This document shows positions 34,646-45,563 of a DNA stretch of 64,000 nucleotides, piece after piece. Under the pieces are notes generated by a model, which saw nothing but the letters and a program-made list of their open reading frames with translations, was not told the DNA's origin and did not search any database. This stretch comes from Anaeramoeba flamelloides (taxonomy: Eukaryota; Metamonada; Anaeramoebidae), in contig JANTQA010000033.1 in NCBI GenBank assembly GCA_027625915.1, positions 7,192,001-7,256,000 on the forward strand. Reading direction: 5' to 3'. Position numbers and translations under genes: made by a program. Position 1 is the first letter of the stretch. Every line of letters starts with the position of its first letter.

Positions 34646-37459
34646 AATAAAAAAATTAAAAAACAATTATTTTTTTTTCACCAAAATTCGTATTTGAACT
34701 ATTTTTTCAGTAGAATTATCTTTTTAGAGAACAATATTTTTTCACAAAAAAAAAGTTTATTGCAAACAAAGATTAAAACGAAATAATTATATTATAAGAT
34801 CAAATCTCCAAAAAACAGAAATTTTGCATTTTTTCGACTATATTTAATACAATACCATTGAATCTTTTTTTTCTATTTATTGGGTTGTATTTATTTATCC
34901 AAGAATATCAAATTCAGAAAGCCCGAAAACCTTTTCCAAAAATTATAGTAAAACCAATTAAAATAAAGTGAATACTTTTTTTTTTTGTAATTTTGTCAGA
35001 ATAAAAACTTTTGCAAAGTTTTCAATTTTTTTTTTTAAATGTACATTCCTTTCCACCCCAACCACTACACCACTTTTAAAAACAACTCCTTTCTATTATA
35101 ATAGAAAACTTGTAAAAAAATTTTCATTCACATAAAGTGTTCACTTTTTTTCACTTGAAAAACTTGATAAAAAGTTTTTAAAAAGTAGTCGTAATTTTTA
35201 AGGGCTAAATTTGCAATTGAAATTCAAAGTATCGTGTTTTTTTATCAAGGTTTGGTGGTTGATAATTCTCACAAATATTTATCAAGCTAGATCTAAACAA
35301 TAAAAAATAAATAATATTTTTACTCAATTATCTCTCCCCTTTTCTCTGATTCGATCATATTCATTTCAGTTATGTTTAGTATTTTACCATGTATCTAAGG
35401 ATGAAACAGAAGGTTGGTGAAAAATAAACTTTTTGTGAAAATTTCTAATTAAAAGAAAGTGATAAACCTTATAGACATTGCTGAGAAGTTTCGTAAATTT
35501 ATTTTTGATATGTGAGTAAATTTAAGAGTGTTAGTCATTTTCATCTTGGTTAAAGGGGTTAAAATATTGAAAAATGGAAAAAAAAATTGGAATTTTCACT
35601 TGTTATTTTTTGGGGAGGTTATTATTTACAAAATGATTGATAAATTCTTTTGTATTGAATAGAACTCACCAAAATTCCTCTTTTCTAAAGAAAGATCATT
35701 TTTTCTTGATTGAATAAAAAAAATTTTTGTAAAAAAAAATGAACTGACAAAATGTTCCAAATTGAATTTTCATTTAGATCGTTGAATGTAAAATCCTGAC
35801 ATAAAAACCTCTGTCACAAAACCACCACTCCCAGTTTGTATGAAACAAAATATTAATCTTTGAAGAAAGGTTTTACAAAAAAAAAAAAATTATCAAACAA
35901 TAATAAACAATTTTTTTGGATTATATGGTAATCGAAGTCTATTCTGTTCTAAAACCAAATAGAGTAAATACTATCCTGAAAGAGTTCTTGAGAACAACAA
36001 TCCAAGAAAAAAACAAAAGAACTTAAACAAAACCCCAAAAACTAAGTGAAAACTCTAACGCCTTTTGAAGAATTATTTTGATTTCTAAAAACACAATGGA
36101 ATAATCAATGTTGTCCAATTGTCAAAAATCATATACAATGTGATCTTCAATAACCAAGAGTTGTTTATTGAGAATACTTGAATTGGTAGACATTTTTATA
36201 CAAGAAAATCGTGATTATTTTTCTTTTTCCTTCTCAGGTTCTTCATATGGGTTTTCAGGTAAAAGTATCTAAAAATTTCTTCTAAATTTTCCATTAAAAA
36301 TAAATCACATAAAATGATTTTTTGAAACTAATTGGAGAATATCTTTGATGAATTGATTTCACAATTTAAATAAAATTGGACAAAAAGGTCTTGAGAACAT
36401 TTGGTAAATTTCCTGTATCATTGATAAAACAAAGAACAAATAGCAAAGCACTTTTTGATAAAAACGATTTTGTATCTTTAAATAAAAGGTAACACAAAAA
36501 CTTTTGAATGGAAGGTGAGATTGGTGTGAAGAACGGAACTTTTCTAATTTTTAAAATTCTATCTTTAGAAATCAAAAACTCGAAAAAAGCTTGACAAGTA
36601 TCACTTTTAAAAAAGAGGGATAATTTAAAATAAAGAATAAAAGGATCTTATTTGCCATTTCATCAAATTTGAAAAGTGTTGAAATTAGAGTACATGGTGT
36701 TACATGACAGTAATATCAGATTGTTGACAATTAATTTTGGATATTAATACTTTTTTGAACAATAAAACACAAACAATTTCAACAAATAAATTTTAAAATG
36801 TTGATTTCTTTTTCCATTGTTATTTTTTTAATTTGGTGTAAAATAGAGATTTTTAAGAAATAAAATTAACACTAAAGTTGTAAATAACTTGGAATTCAAA
36901 ATATCTTTAAAAAAAAAAGAGTTACTAAAGTATTGTTTACATTATTTTAAAAAAGCCCAAATAAAATTAAACAATTTTTTACCTTTTATTAATTTTTACA
37001 ATTTATTCTAAAATACCAGAATTTACAGGTATTTTAAGAATTTGAAATTCATTTACAAGTGACACACTATTTAATGAGCAATTTTTGATCAGATGGTTTA
37101 TGGAAAATTATTGAAATGATCAATTAAAATTTAAATAGTACATCAAAAATCTTAATTTCTAAAACAATGAGAACGGGAATTCATCAAAATTATTAAAAAC
37201 CAGTTTTTCAAAAAAACATATCGACTCAAGGTTTTGAAAAGAATAATTCATTTGATTTTTTGTTCAACAAAATTGCGCATTATGGAAAAGTCGACCAAAA
37301 ACAAACAATTTGAATTTTTAGTATTGTTTTCAAATGTATTTACGTTTTGTATTTAGAATTTCCAACCAACGAGATTTTTGTTCACAACTAAAGTATGAGA
37401 ATTTGAACCAACAAAAACTCATTATTTTTCTTTTTATTATTTTGAATTTTTTACTTTTA

Positions 37460-40400
37460 ATGTTTATCAAAAAAGAAAAAAATACGTTCATCTTGTTTTT
37501 TGTTTTGATCGTAGTTCTGGGCGCTGTTGAAGGGAAATGGGAAGAGGTTGTTGCGTCTGGAGACATTCCAACACGAAGAGACTCTTCTTTTGCTCTTTTT
37601 GGCGACAAATTTTATGTCTTTGGCGGCAAGCAAGGCTCGAAAGTTTTGGACGACACTTGGATCTACAACATGACAACGGCAAGCTGGCACGAGGTCACAG
37701 CTGAGGACCATCCGGAGGCGCGCTTTTCGATGGTGTCTGACTTTGCTGAGGGCAAATTCTATGTCTCGATGGGGGAGGGTCCGGGCGATCAGTTTTTCAA
37801 TGACGTGTGGGTGTTTGACATGGAAGAGGAGACATGGACAAAGCTGCTGGCGAACAGCGACGCCGAAACAGAAGTTCCCAAAAAGCGGTACGGGGCAAGC
37901 GGAGGCATTGGCTCGGAACGAGAGTACTTCTATATCACACACGGGTTCTCGAGCGAGGAGCGGTTTGATGACACTTGGCGGTTCTCATTTGAGAAAGGCA
38001 ACTGGGAAGATATTTCAGCGAATAACAATGCAGGCCTTTTCCGATTCCGTCGCCCCCGGAAGAGGTGTCTCCACGCGGGGAACATTTACAGAGAGGAAGG
38101 CTCTTCGGATGACAAAATGTTTCTCTCGGGTGGGTGTGGAAGCCTCGAGGGGCCATGTCCCGTTACCGAGTCGAGTATTTATGACACCAGCACGAAGACT
38201 TGGGCGCCGCTGACAGGCTTTGCTTATGATTTCCCCTGGGACCGTACACCAAAGCCCACCTCTTACACCAACAGTGTCTATTTGGACGGGAAGATTTATC
38301 TCGTTGGTGTGCAGAAGGATATTTTGCATGTTTATGACCTCTCAGAGGAAACATGGCAACAAAGCAATTCAAAACTTTCCAATGAGCAAGCCGGGCCGCT
38401 TGTCGAGAAACGCGCGGCGGCCGAGATCGCCACTGACGGCAAAGAATATATTTACATTTTCGGGGGGCAGGCAGGCGATACCTTCTCCGACATCTGGCGG
38501 ATCAAGGCGACCGAACTGCTTGAGAATATGGATGATCTGCCGATGCGTTCCACGTCAAGTACGGTCCTCTTCTTCCTTTTCAGTTTTGGGATCCCAGTTG
38601 CTGCGCTCTTGTTCTCTGCATTAATGCACACACATGTGTTCTCAGAGGGGTTCATTTACAAGTTGAATTTTGGCCATTTGTTTAGCCTCAAAAAGCAATC
38701 CAACCCGAACGCTCGTGGGAAAAAATCTCGTCTCAATTACTTTGTCTTGGACTTTCTGCAATTTTGGTCGCCTGGCGAGTTTGTTTTGGTTGTCATTTTC
38801 CTTGTCATTGTTCCGGTAGGATGGTTCCTGCTGAGATACTCGGCATCCAAATCCGAACGCGCAGCACGGGGATTTGGATACGTGGCAATGTATTTCTATT
38901 CGCTGGCGTACATACTGCCCGCGAAGAACAGCCTCGTCGCCAAATTCTTCAGCACAAGCTTCGAGAGGCTTCTCTACTGGCACAGAGTCATTGGCCGATT
39001 TTCTCTGTACTCGGTGACGATCCATCTGATCTTGATGGTTGTGCCTTTTATCAGCACTGGCAATCTCTTCAGATGGGCTGCCTTTTACAACTCCCCCATT
39101 CTCGGATTGGTTGCTTTCTTATTCTTGTTCATCGGCGTAGCGTTGACGTACGACAAGGTCAGAAGAAAATATTACGAAGTGTTCTTCATGTCACATATAC
39201 TTCTCATCATTAACCCCGTGATTGTTTTCTTTCACAACGCCATTTTTGCAGCCTTCATCTCCATTCCCCTGATTCTCTACATAACCGACAAGTTCTATCG
39301 CCTGTTCGCCTCCAAGAAAGGAAGAGTACTCACAATGGATTTGCACAAGGTGAAGGATTCGGAAAAGAAAATTGTAGAAGAGCTTATTCACCTGAGAATC
39401 TCGGCGGATGACAAAAACGCCAAAAGCAGAAATATCCTACCCGGTTCCTTCTTTTACCTCAAATTCCATAACCTCTCGAAACTCCAATCACACCCTTTCA
39501 CATGCTCCGGTGCATTCCACGATGAGGACAGTAACCAAATGATAATCGATTTCTGGATTAAGGATATTGGCAATTACACAAAACAATTGGCAAAATTGGC
39601 TTCTCGGTGGAATGAATCAAATAAGAAAAAGAGCAAGAGCAAGAACAGCGAGAAGAACAAGGACCAGAAAGAGAAAAACAAGAAAAAGGAGAAGAAGAAG
39701 AAATCCAAAAATAAATCCTCCAGCTCGGGGTCACAAAACGACTCAAGCACAAACACAGATACGGACATTGACATGGGAGAACAAGACGAAACTCACAAAC
39801 ACTTGGACACAGAGGACATCGAAAGCAACTCTGGTGAAGATTCACTCAAGATGCTCAAGGTCACGCTTCAAGGCCCATATGGCAAGCCCAGAATGGACTA
39901 CTCAAAATTCAAACACAACATACTCATATCTGGTGGGATTGGTATCACCCCTTCCATTTCTTTTGTCAACCATTTCTTGAGGGAAAATCCTGAATCATTA
40001 AATCCTCAAAACCAAAAGCAAAAGCAAAAACAGAAACAAAAAAAAAACATTAAGCGGACAAAATCAACTGGATCAGCTTCCTCGTCATCATCCTCATCCT
40101 CGTCATCAATAAAATCCAACTCTTCTTTAGATTCAACAAAAAAAACATCTTTGATGGACGATTCAGATCCATGGAAATTCCTTGTGATCCATTCTTCGAG
40201 AACAGTAAAACAATACCAAGCCTTTTCTCCTTTCTTTACAAACGTCTCAAATTCAAACCAAATCAAAAGCATTTTACATGTCACAAGGAACATCACAGAA
40301 AAAACAGAATTATTACTTAAAGACTCCCAAGTGACGCTACAGCTCAACCCTAAGCGGCCCAATTTGGAACAAATTTTGTTGGAAATACAAGAGAAAAGCG

Positions 40401-40531
40401 ACCCTGGCGAGAAAATTGCAGTTTATGTTTGTGGTCCTCGGCCACTTATTCTGTCACTCACCAACATAATCAACAAATTGAATAAGAAAAATCCTATATT
40501 TTATTATCACCATGAAACCTTTTTGTTTTAA
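37460..40531 (+). CDS. Kelch ectodomain fused to a ferric-reductase/NOX-type flavocytochrome (1023 aa)
   Basis: The predicted protein passes electrons from NAD(P)H via FAD and two hemes across a membrane. From the start at 37460 it has a signal peptide (FILFFVLIVVLGAVEG), then about six kelch repeats at residues 25-350 (FYVFGGKQ, DDTWIYN, NDVWVFD, IYIFGGQ). One membrane segment (about 367-388) and a basic cytosolic loop follow, then a six-helix heme domain. Heme-ligand pairs are His508/His522 (13 between) and His579/His592 (12 between), the NOX/FRE spacing. The FAD motif HPFTCS is at about 678, GGIGITP at about 825 and VCGP at about 991. Lys-rich and Ser/Gln-rich inserts lie near 720-780 and 843-897. 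An in-frame ATG at 37334 would add 42 residues; 37460 is preferred because the signal peptide then sits at the N-terminus. The first two thirds are much GC-richer than the surroundings. Confidence 0.9.
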   Translation: MFIKKEKNTFILFFVLIVVLGAVEGKWEEVVASGDIPTRRDSSFALFGDKFYVFGGKQGSKVLDDTWIYNMTTASWHEVTAEDHPEARFSMVSDFAEGKFYVSMGEGPGDQFFNDVWVFDMEEETWTKLLANSDAETEVPKKRYGASGGIGSEREYFYITHGFSSEERFDDTWRFSFEKGNWEDISANNNAGLFRFRRPRKRCLHAGNIYREEGSSDDKMFLSGGCGSLEGPCPVTESSIYDTSTKTWAPLTGFAYDFPWDRTPKPTSYTNSVYLDGKIYLVGVQKDILHVYDLSEETWQQSNSKLSNEQAGPLVEKRAAAEIATDGKEYIYIFGGQAGDTFSDIWRIKATELLENMDDLPMRSTSSTVLFFLFSFGIPVAALLFSALMHTHVFSEGFIYKLNFGHLFSLKKQSNPNARGKKSRLNYFVLDFLQFWSPGEFVLVVIFLVIVPVGWFLLRYSASKSERAARGFGYVAMYFYSLAYILPAKNSLVAKFFSTSFERLLYWHRVIGRFSLYSVTIHLILMVVPFISTGNLFRWAAFYNSPILGLVAFLFLFIGVALTYDKVRRKYYEVFFMSHILLIINPVIVFFHNAIFAAFISIPLILYITDKFYRLFASKKGRVLTMDLHKVKDSEKKIVEELIHLRISADDKNAKSRNILPGSFFYLKFHNLSKLQSHPFTCSGAFHDEDSNQMIIDFWIKDIGNYTKQLAKLASRWNESNKKKSKSKNSEKNKDQKEKNKKKEKKKKSKNKSSSSGSQNDSSTNTDTDIDMGEQDETHKHLDTEDIESNSGEDSLKMLKVTLQGPYGKPRMDYSKFKHNILISGGIGITPSISFVNHFLRENPESLNPQNQKQKQKQKQKKNIKRTKSTGSASSSSSSSSSSIKSNSSLDSTKKTSLMDDSDPWKFLVIHSSRTVKQYQAFSPFFTNVSNSNQIKSILHVTRNITEKTELLLKDSQVTLQLNPKRPNLEQILLEIQEKSDPGEKIAVYVCGPRPLILSLTNIINKLNKKNPIFYYHHETFLF

Positions 40532-40593
40532 AATCTCAAAAAATAAAACCTAACATCATTGCACAAACATTAAAATTTGATCATTTCTTTTTT

Positions 40594-40652
40594 TTTGTTT
40601 TTGTTTTTGTTTTTGTTTTCCTTTTTTTTTTCGTTTTCGTTTTCGTTTTCAT
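40594..40652. repeat. GTTTTT/CGTTTT microsatellites
   Basis: Four to five GTTTTT units, then a T run, then about four CGTTTT units. They lie 60-120 bp after the stop codon of the kelch/ferric-reductase gene, probably in its 3'UTR or just beyond. Confidence 0.8.
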
Positions 40653-40839
40653 TGCTGTTTTTCTGTATTCATTTTATTTCACCTTTTTTGAAACTTTTAT
40701 ACATTTTTTTTTTCAATTCAATGGTTTCTTGGGTGTGATGTTTTAAAAAAGTGTGAACTCCAATTTTTAAAATGTGGTAAATAACATACCTAAAAGGACT
40801 TCATACTACACACTGTTTCAGTCAAATTTTCCCAACGTT

Positions 40840-41520
40840 TTTTTCAAATATCAATTATTTTAAAAAATTGACCTTTGAAGAACAAATAAGAAATAAATAG
40901 AATAATACACATCAAAGAATTGTTGACACACGTCTAAAAGAAAACTAATTAATCAATAGATTTTCTTAAATATTGAAAAACTCAAATTCTTAGCCCCATT
41001 GAGAAAAACAATAATGTTCGTTTTGAACTTCTACTTGTATTTGAATAACAAATATGAAACATTTTTCACCCCATTTTTCATACTTTCCTTTTAGAAATCA
41101 AGTCCCCAAACGAAATTTATGTTGGTGTTTATGGTCTCTATTTGAAAAAGGGAATGAAAATGAAGTCAAAATTTTTCACATTTATTAAACAAATATCAAG
41201 ATCAAAGATCGAATGGAATATCAATAGAAATCAATATGATTTCTCAACAATCATTTACATGGTTTCAATAACCTTAGAATAATACATTTTTACCAAGTGA
41301 CTATTGATCTTGCCATAACAATATTTTTGCAACTGAATCAGGTTTTAAAAAAAAAATCGAAAAACAAAAATACGAAAAAATGATTTCGATTTTGAAAATT
41401 TCCAAAAATAAAATTTTTTCTTCTAATATCGACGCAAACCCTTTAAACACATGTAATTCACCCTTTATAACTGGGCACCTTTGACTGAAAAATAGTTTAC
41501 ATCTTGAACCAGATTTTATC
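40840..41520 (-). repeat. Dispersed repeat family C, copy 1
   Basis: Reverse complement of 52790-53400. Shared blocks include CAATATGATTTCTCAACAAT, CATGGTTTCAATAACCTTAG and the TTAATCAATAGATTTTCTTAA region. The segment around 41425-41480 (AAACCCTTTAAACACA) also resembles 11480-11530. The minus-strand 89-residue frame here is repeat sequence and is not supported as a gene. Confidence 0.65.
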
Positions 41521-43714
41521 AAATTTTTGTTCCAAACTTTATTTAAAAAATTTGAAACTATTATAATCATTTTTATTTCAAGTACTGTTATTTAAAACAA
41601 CCTATACATACTTGGTAAACCCTTTTTTCAAATTAAAAGCCATGTTTATTCTTTCTAGAAGACATATACATAAAAGTATCATCACAATGACCAATCAAAA
41701 AAAAGTAAATTTGTTATTTTTTCTAGAACAAAAATATTCTGTAAATATATAAAAAATGATACTATATTTTTCAATATTAGATCACTTAATATATTTGATA
41801 TTGATTTTTTAAATTTCTACTTTGAAATAAGGAAATTCTAAAAATAAACTTCAAAAGAAAAATTTTTTTTTTTCATTAATTATAGTCAATTTTTGAGAAT
41901 TTTTATCATTCTAAAAAAAAAAAAAAATCATCAGAGAAAATTATAAGAAAGAACAATTTTGTTAAACACATTAAATTCTACATTTAAAATTTATTAGAAA
42001 TATCCTGGAATTTACCTTAAAAAATGATTTGGTCTTGTACTAATATTGAATAATTAATTAGATTTTTTATTGTAACAACAAAAAGAAAAAAAAAACATAG
42101 GTTTTGTTTTTAATTTAGGTTTATACACTGATGATTCAATTTTTTACAACTCATATATATTGTTTCCTTCCCAACTGGAAATATGATATCTAACTTGATT
42201 TTCTTTTATTTGTGGATTTATTTTTTACAGCATTCCATATTTAGACTAGTTTACTAATTTTTCAAATAATAAAAACATTAAATGAAAGCATCTAGATTGT
42301 CTTTTTCAGCTCATGATTCTTTTTAAAATATTTGATTATTATCCTAGTACTTTGATAGGTGAGGGCATCACACTTCCATGAAACTCATTTATTTTTATTA
42401 TTATTTCAGAATGTTGTCTAACATTTTGATTTATTTTTTGAAACTATAATCTGAAAAATAATATTCAAAAAAAAATATAAAATTTATACTTATAAAAAAT
42501 TCTGTACAGATTAAAGGGTCTGTAGTATTAAACGTATTATTCACATTTATCTCAACGTCTTAGAGTTTTTTATAAGTATTTATTTTAGACATTTTCTTTA
42601 GTTTTTTAAAGACTTTACATATATTAATAGACTATTTCAAAAAATTTTCAAATTTGAGATCCAATTTTTATATATTTTTCTTTTTTTTATATTTAAAAAA
42701 GATCAATTATATTAACAAAAATCTTTACAACAAAAATAAAAATAATAAAATCAAATTCCATTTTTTTTTTCTTACAAACTGTGATTATAACATTATGAAA
42801 TAGCACAATAGCCAAAATTAGATTTTGGAAAAGTTATTCAATATATTTTTTATATTTGAATTCTTTACTGTTGTATTCAAAAACCAATTTTTTTTTTATT
42901 ATTATTTAAGGGAGGAGTTATTAGCCCCTCTTGTTTGCACGAATTCCTAAATTTTTATTTAGGAATCTTATTAAAGACAAAAACCACTTTTTTTTAAAAA
43001 AAGGAATAAAGTAAGGATGTCTTTTAAACCTTTATTAAAGAAAAACTAATCCGAATCACTATTAATCATAATAACATTCATCTCTCATAAAAAGAATACA
43101 AATCAACTTTTTTTTAAGATTATTTCCCAAATTAGAAAGAAACTTTACATTGATTTTCTTTTCACAAAGTAACTCGATATAATCCCAAAAAAGTTGGCTG
43201 AAATTAAAATCAAAATACCGACTTTTAATTCTAAACAATATGAGGAGTGGAACTGGAAAGAACACTGTATCATTTTAAATCACAATTTTTCCAAAAACAG
43301 ACTTTAAGAAATATTTGATCAAAATCTTATAAATAGATATTATCTTGTTTCTATATTTTTCACAAAAAAGATTTTTATAATTTTTTAGATTACAAGATAT
43401 TTGATTTAACTTTTTTTTTTTTTTTTTAAATTTTGAAAAAATTTGATCATTGCTTTAATTTGAGTGCTAATGTTTTTATTTACGAGTTTTAACAGTAACT
43501 GAAAATGAAATTTCGTCTTTCCAATACTATAATAAATTCTAAAAATATCTTGTTAAATTTGAAATAGTTATCTTCAATGAAATAACTTTCAATGAAAACT
43601 ATTTCGAAAAATTAAAAAAAAAACATTGAGTTTACATAGAAATAAATTAAACTAGGAGTGTATAATTTAAAAATTTAATTTTTCTAGTATGTTTTAAATA
43701 CACTTCTCAATTTA
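41521..43714. other. AT-rich intergenic region
   Basis: No gene seen. The only identifiable item is the hairpin retroposon at 42887-42977. The 67-residue minus frame at 43062-43265 has no recognisable motif. Confidence 0.55.
42887..42977 (-). mobile_element. Hairpin retroposon, short copy
   Basis: On the minus strand it starts near AAGATTCCTAAAT (a CCTAAAT/ATTTAGG hairpin). It continues into ACAAGAGGGGCTAATAACTCC and ends CCTTAAATAATAATA plus an A tail. The large central hairpin of the 49415-49580 copy is missing. CAAAAACCA occurs at 42878-42886 and 42978-42986, a possible 9 bp target duplication. Confidence 0.7.
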
Positions 43715-45505
43715 ATCTTGTAATCACTGGAATTTGAAAAAAAGATTATCTTGAGTTGGTTGTAGTGAATTGTTAATTTGGTTCTTAACTGATCGAACAT
43801 TTACTTTATATATTTACTTTAATAGTGCTTCAAAATAACACTTTTGGGAACGATTTATTATTTTTCTTCCCGAAATCCGAATTGAAGATTGTAATATTAA
43901 TAGATTTTTAGGTGTTGAAGAATAAATAAAGGATTTTTGATTATAAAATAAAATTTTGATTTTATCTATTAGAGGTTTTGATGATAACATGATTATGTCA
44001 CGATAAAGTTACAAAAATCGTGATAATTTCAATCAAATCGAGATAATATCAGAATATTGCGATATTCAATATTATCGCGATAATATAACAAATCTTGATA
44101 ATTCTATAAAATCCCGATAAAGTCCAAAATATCGAGATTAAAAAGTAATCGCGATAAAATAGTTGATGGGTTTTTGGGCTAATTGAGAAATATTTAAACA
44201 AAAAAATTTTTTTGATCAAAAAATAGATTAGGTGAAAAAAAGTCATTCTTTGAAAAAACAACAAAAAAGATTCTTGATCCAATCAGGGATCAGATCCAAG
44301 AGTTTTATTGTACTTTCATTTTGTTTGGTTGACATCCTATCGATCCTTTAAGATCAACAACAATAAGAAATAAATAGAAATAAATATTTTTTCAGTTAAT
44401 CGTTGTGTTGTAAATTGAGTTGAAAAAAAGACCTTCTAAAACAACCAACCCTTTGTCAGTTTTTTAAAGAATGTGATCTTGGGTTAAAAGATTTTCAATA
44501 TTCTCAGAAAGCTAAAAGGGGTTGGTAAACTTTTTATTAGCTTTCACAACATCCTTGTCAGATGATCACCAATTATTAAGATTTTTTTTTACATTTGTTT
44601 TCTTCTTCTAGTTATTCTTCCTTAAGTATCTTTGTATTGTGCAGAAAACTCATCAATAAAGCTTAGAGGTTTTTGTTTTGATCGAACACAATAAGAAGTC
44701 AAATTATTCTTTATTCTTTTTTGCTATTTAAAATTGTGAAGGTAACAACTCCCTTGGAAGAAAATACATCTATCCTATATTCAATTGTATTGTTGGAATG
44801 GGTAATTATTAGTTTGATCATAAACTTTGGTTGAGATTTTATATTTTGTTTAAAAAAAAATGAAAAGAATAAAATTTTTTTCACAAACCAAACTCAATCC
44901 CTTTTTAAAGTTTTCTTTCTTTCAAAACTTTCAAACACTTGAAGACAGTCCACAACACTTACAAACACTTTCTGTCCTTTATGAAAGGGGAAAGTGTTGT
45001 AAAAGTCTCAAGACTTTGTTATAGTTAAGATTTTTTTAAGGTAATCTCAAAAAAATAATTTTTCATTTTTTCGCGATAATGTGAATATCGCGATAATGTT
45101 GAATATCACGATAAAGTTGGACTAATCACGATTTTTAATAATATCACGATTTTATTGTTAATATCATGATAATATATGTTATCATCAAAACCTCTATTAT
45201 TTAATTATCGAAAAAAAAAAACAATTTTTTTCAAAATTCCCAAATAAAATCAAACCTATTTTAAAATTCCAATGGATAATTCATAAAATCAAAATTTATA
45301 AGAATCTTACCTTTCAGCCAATTAAACTTAAACTCCTCAATTCTGATTTTGGAGAAGAACTATAATTTGTCTAAAATTACCTTTTTGAACCAATACTAAA
45401 ACCCATACCAATACAAAGATTGATAAACTAAGAACCAAAACAATAAGCCACCACGCCCAATACAAGACACTTTAATTTCAACTTTCAGGGATTTAAACCT
45501 TAAAC
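43715..45505. repeat. Foldback element F2, split by a 1.2 kb transposon
   Basis: The flanks of the 43972-45194 transposon correspond to the two halves of foldback F1 (19249-19820). The left half has TTGAAGATTGTAATATTAAT and ATAGATTTTTAGGTGTT (F1: TTGAAGAGTGTAAGATTAAT). The right half has CCCAAATAAAATCAAACCTA (F1: CCAAATAAAACTAAATCTA) and ends TTTCAGGGATT like F1. So F2 was in place before the transposon arrived. It ends about 60 bp before the RCC1-BTB start codon. Confidence 0.6.
43972..45194. mobile_element. 1223 bp non-autonomous DNA transposon with 19 bp TIRs and subterminal motif arrays
   Basis: The perfect terminal inverted repeat is GAGGTTTTGATGATAACAT. TATTA flanks it at 43967-43971 and 45195-45199, a 5 bp target duplication. 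Because the outer bases are A/T the exact ends can shift by a base. Each subterminal region carries a cluster of variants of ATCGCGATAA (for example TTATCGCGATAATAT, TATCACGATAAAGTT, AATCGTGATAAT), about nine on the left and six or seven on the right. Such clusters usually bind transposase. The interior has no long open frame. Superfamily not assigned. Confidence 0.8.
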
Positions 45506-45563
45506 AAAAAGTTATCTCAAAAATAAAATATCATTTTTTATTGTTGAATTTCTACTTCAAATA

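Larger units (their letters stand above)
28262..37459. other. Long AT-rich gene-poor region
   Basis: About 9 kb without a supportable gene. Short frames at 29383-29625, 31185-31403, 34062-34256 and 36366-36575 have no recognisable motifs. The stretch holds a family D repeat, a MITE split by a family E repeat, a retroposon tail and long A/T runs, including about 30 T near 32193-32221. I saw nothing else in it. Confidence 0.6.

Noticed and set aside
37334-37459. N-terminal extension of 42 residues on the kelch/ferric-reductase gene
   Set aside because: Composition is like the untranslated flank, and it would bury the clear signal peptide that begins at the ATG at 37460.
37457-40362. Many open frames on both strands within the kelch/ferric-reductase gene
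   Set aside because: They are shadows produced by the GC-rich coding sequence. Only the long plus-strand frame has domains.
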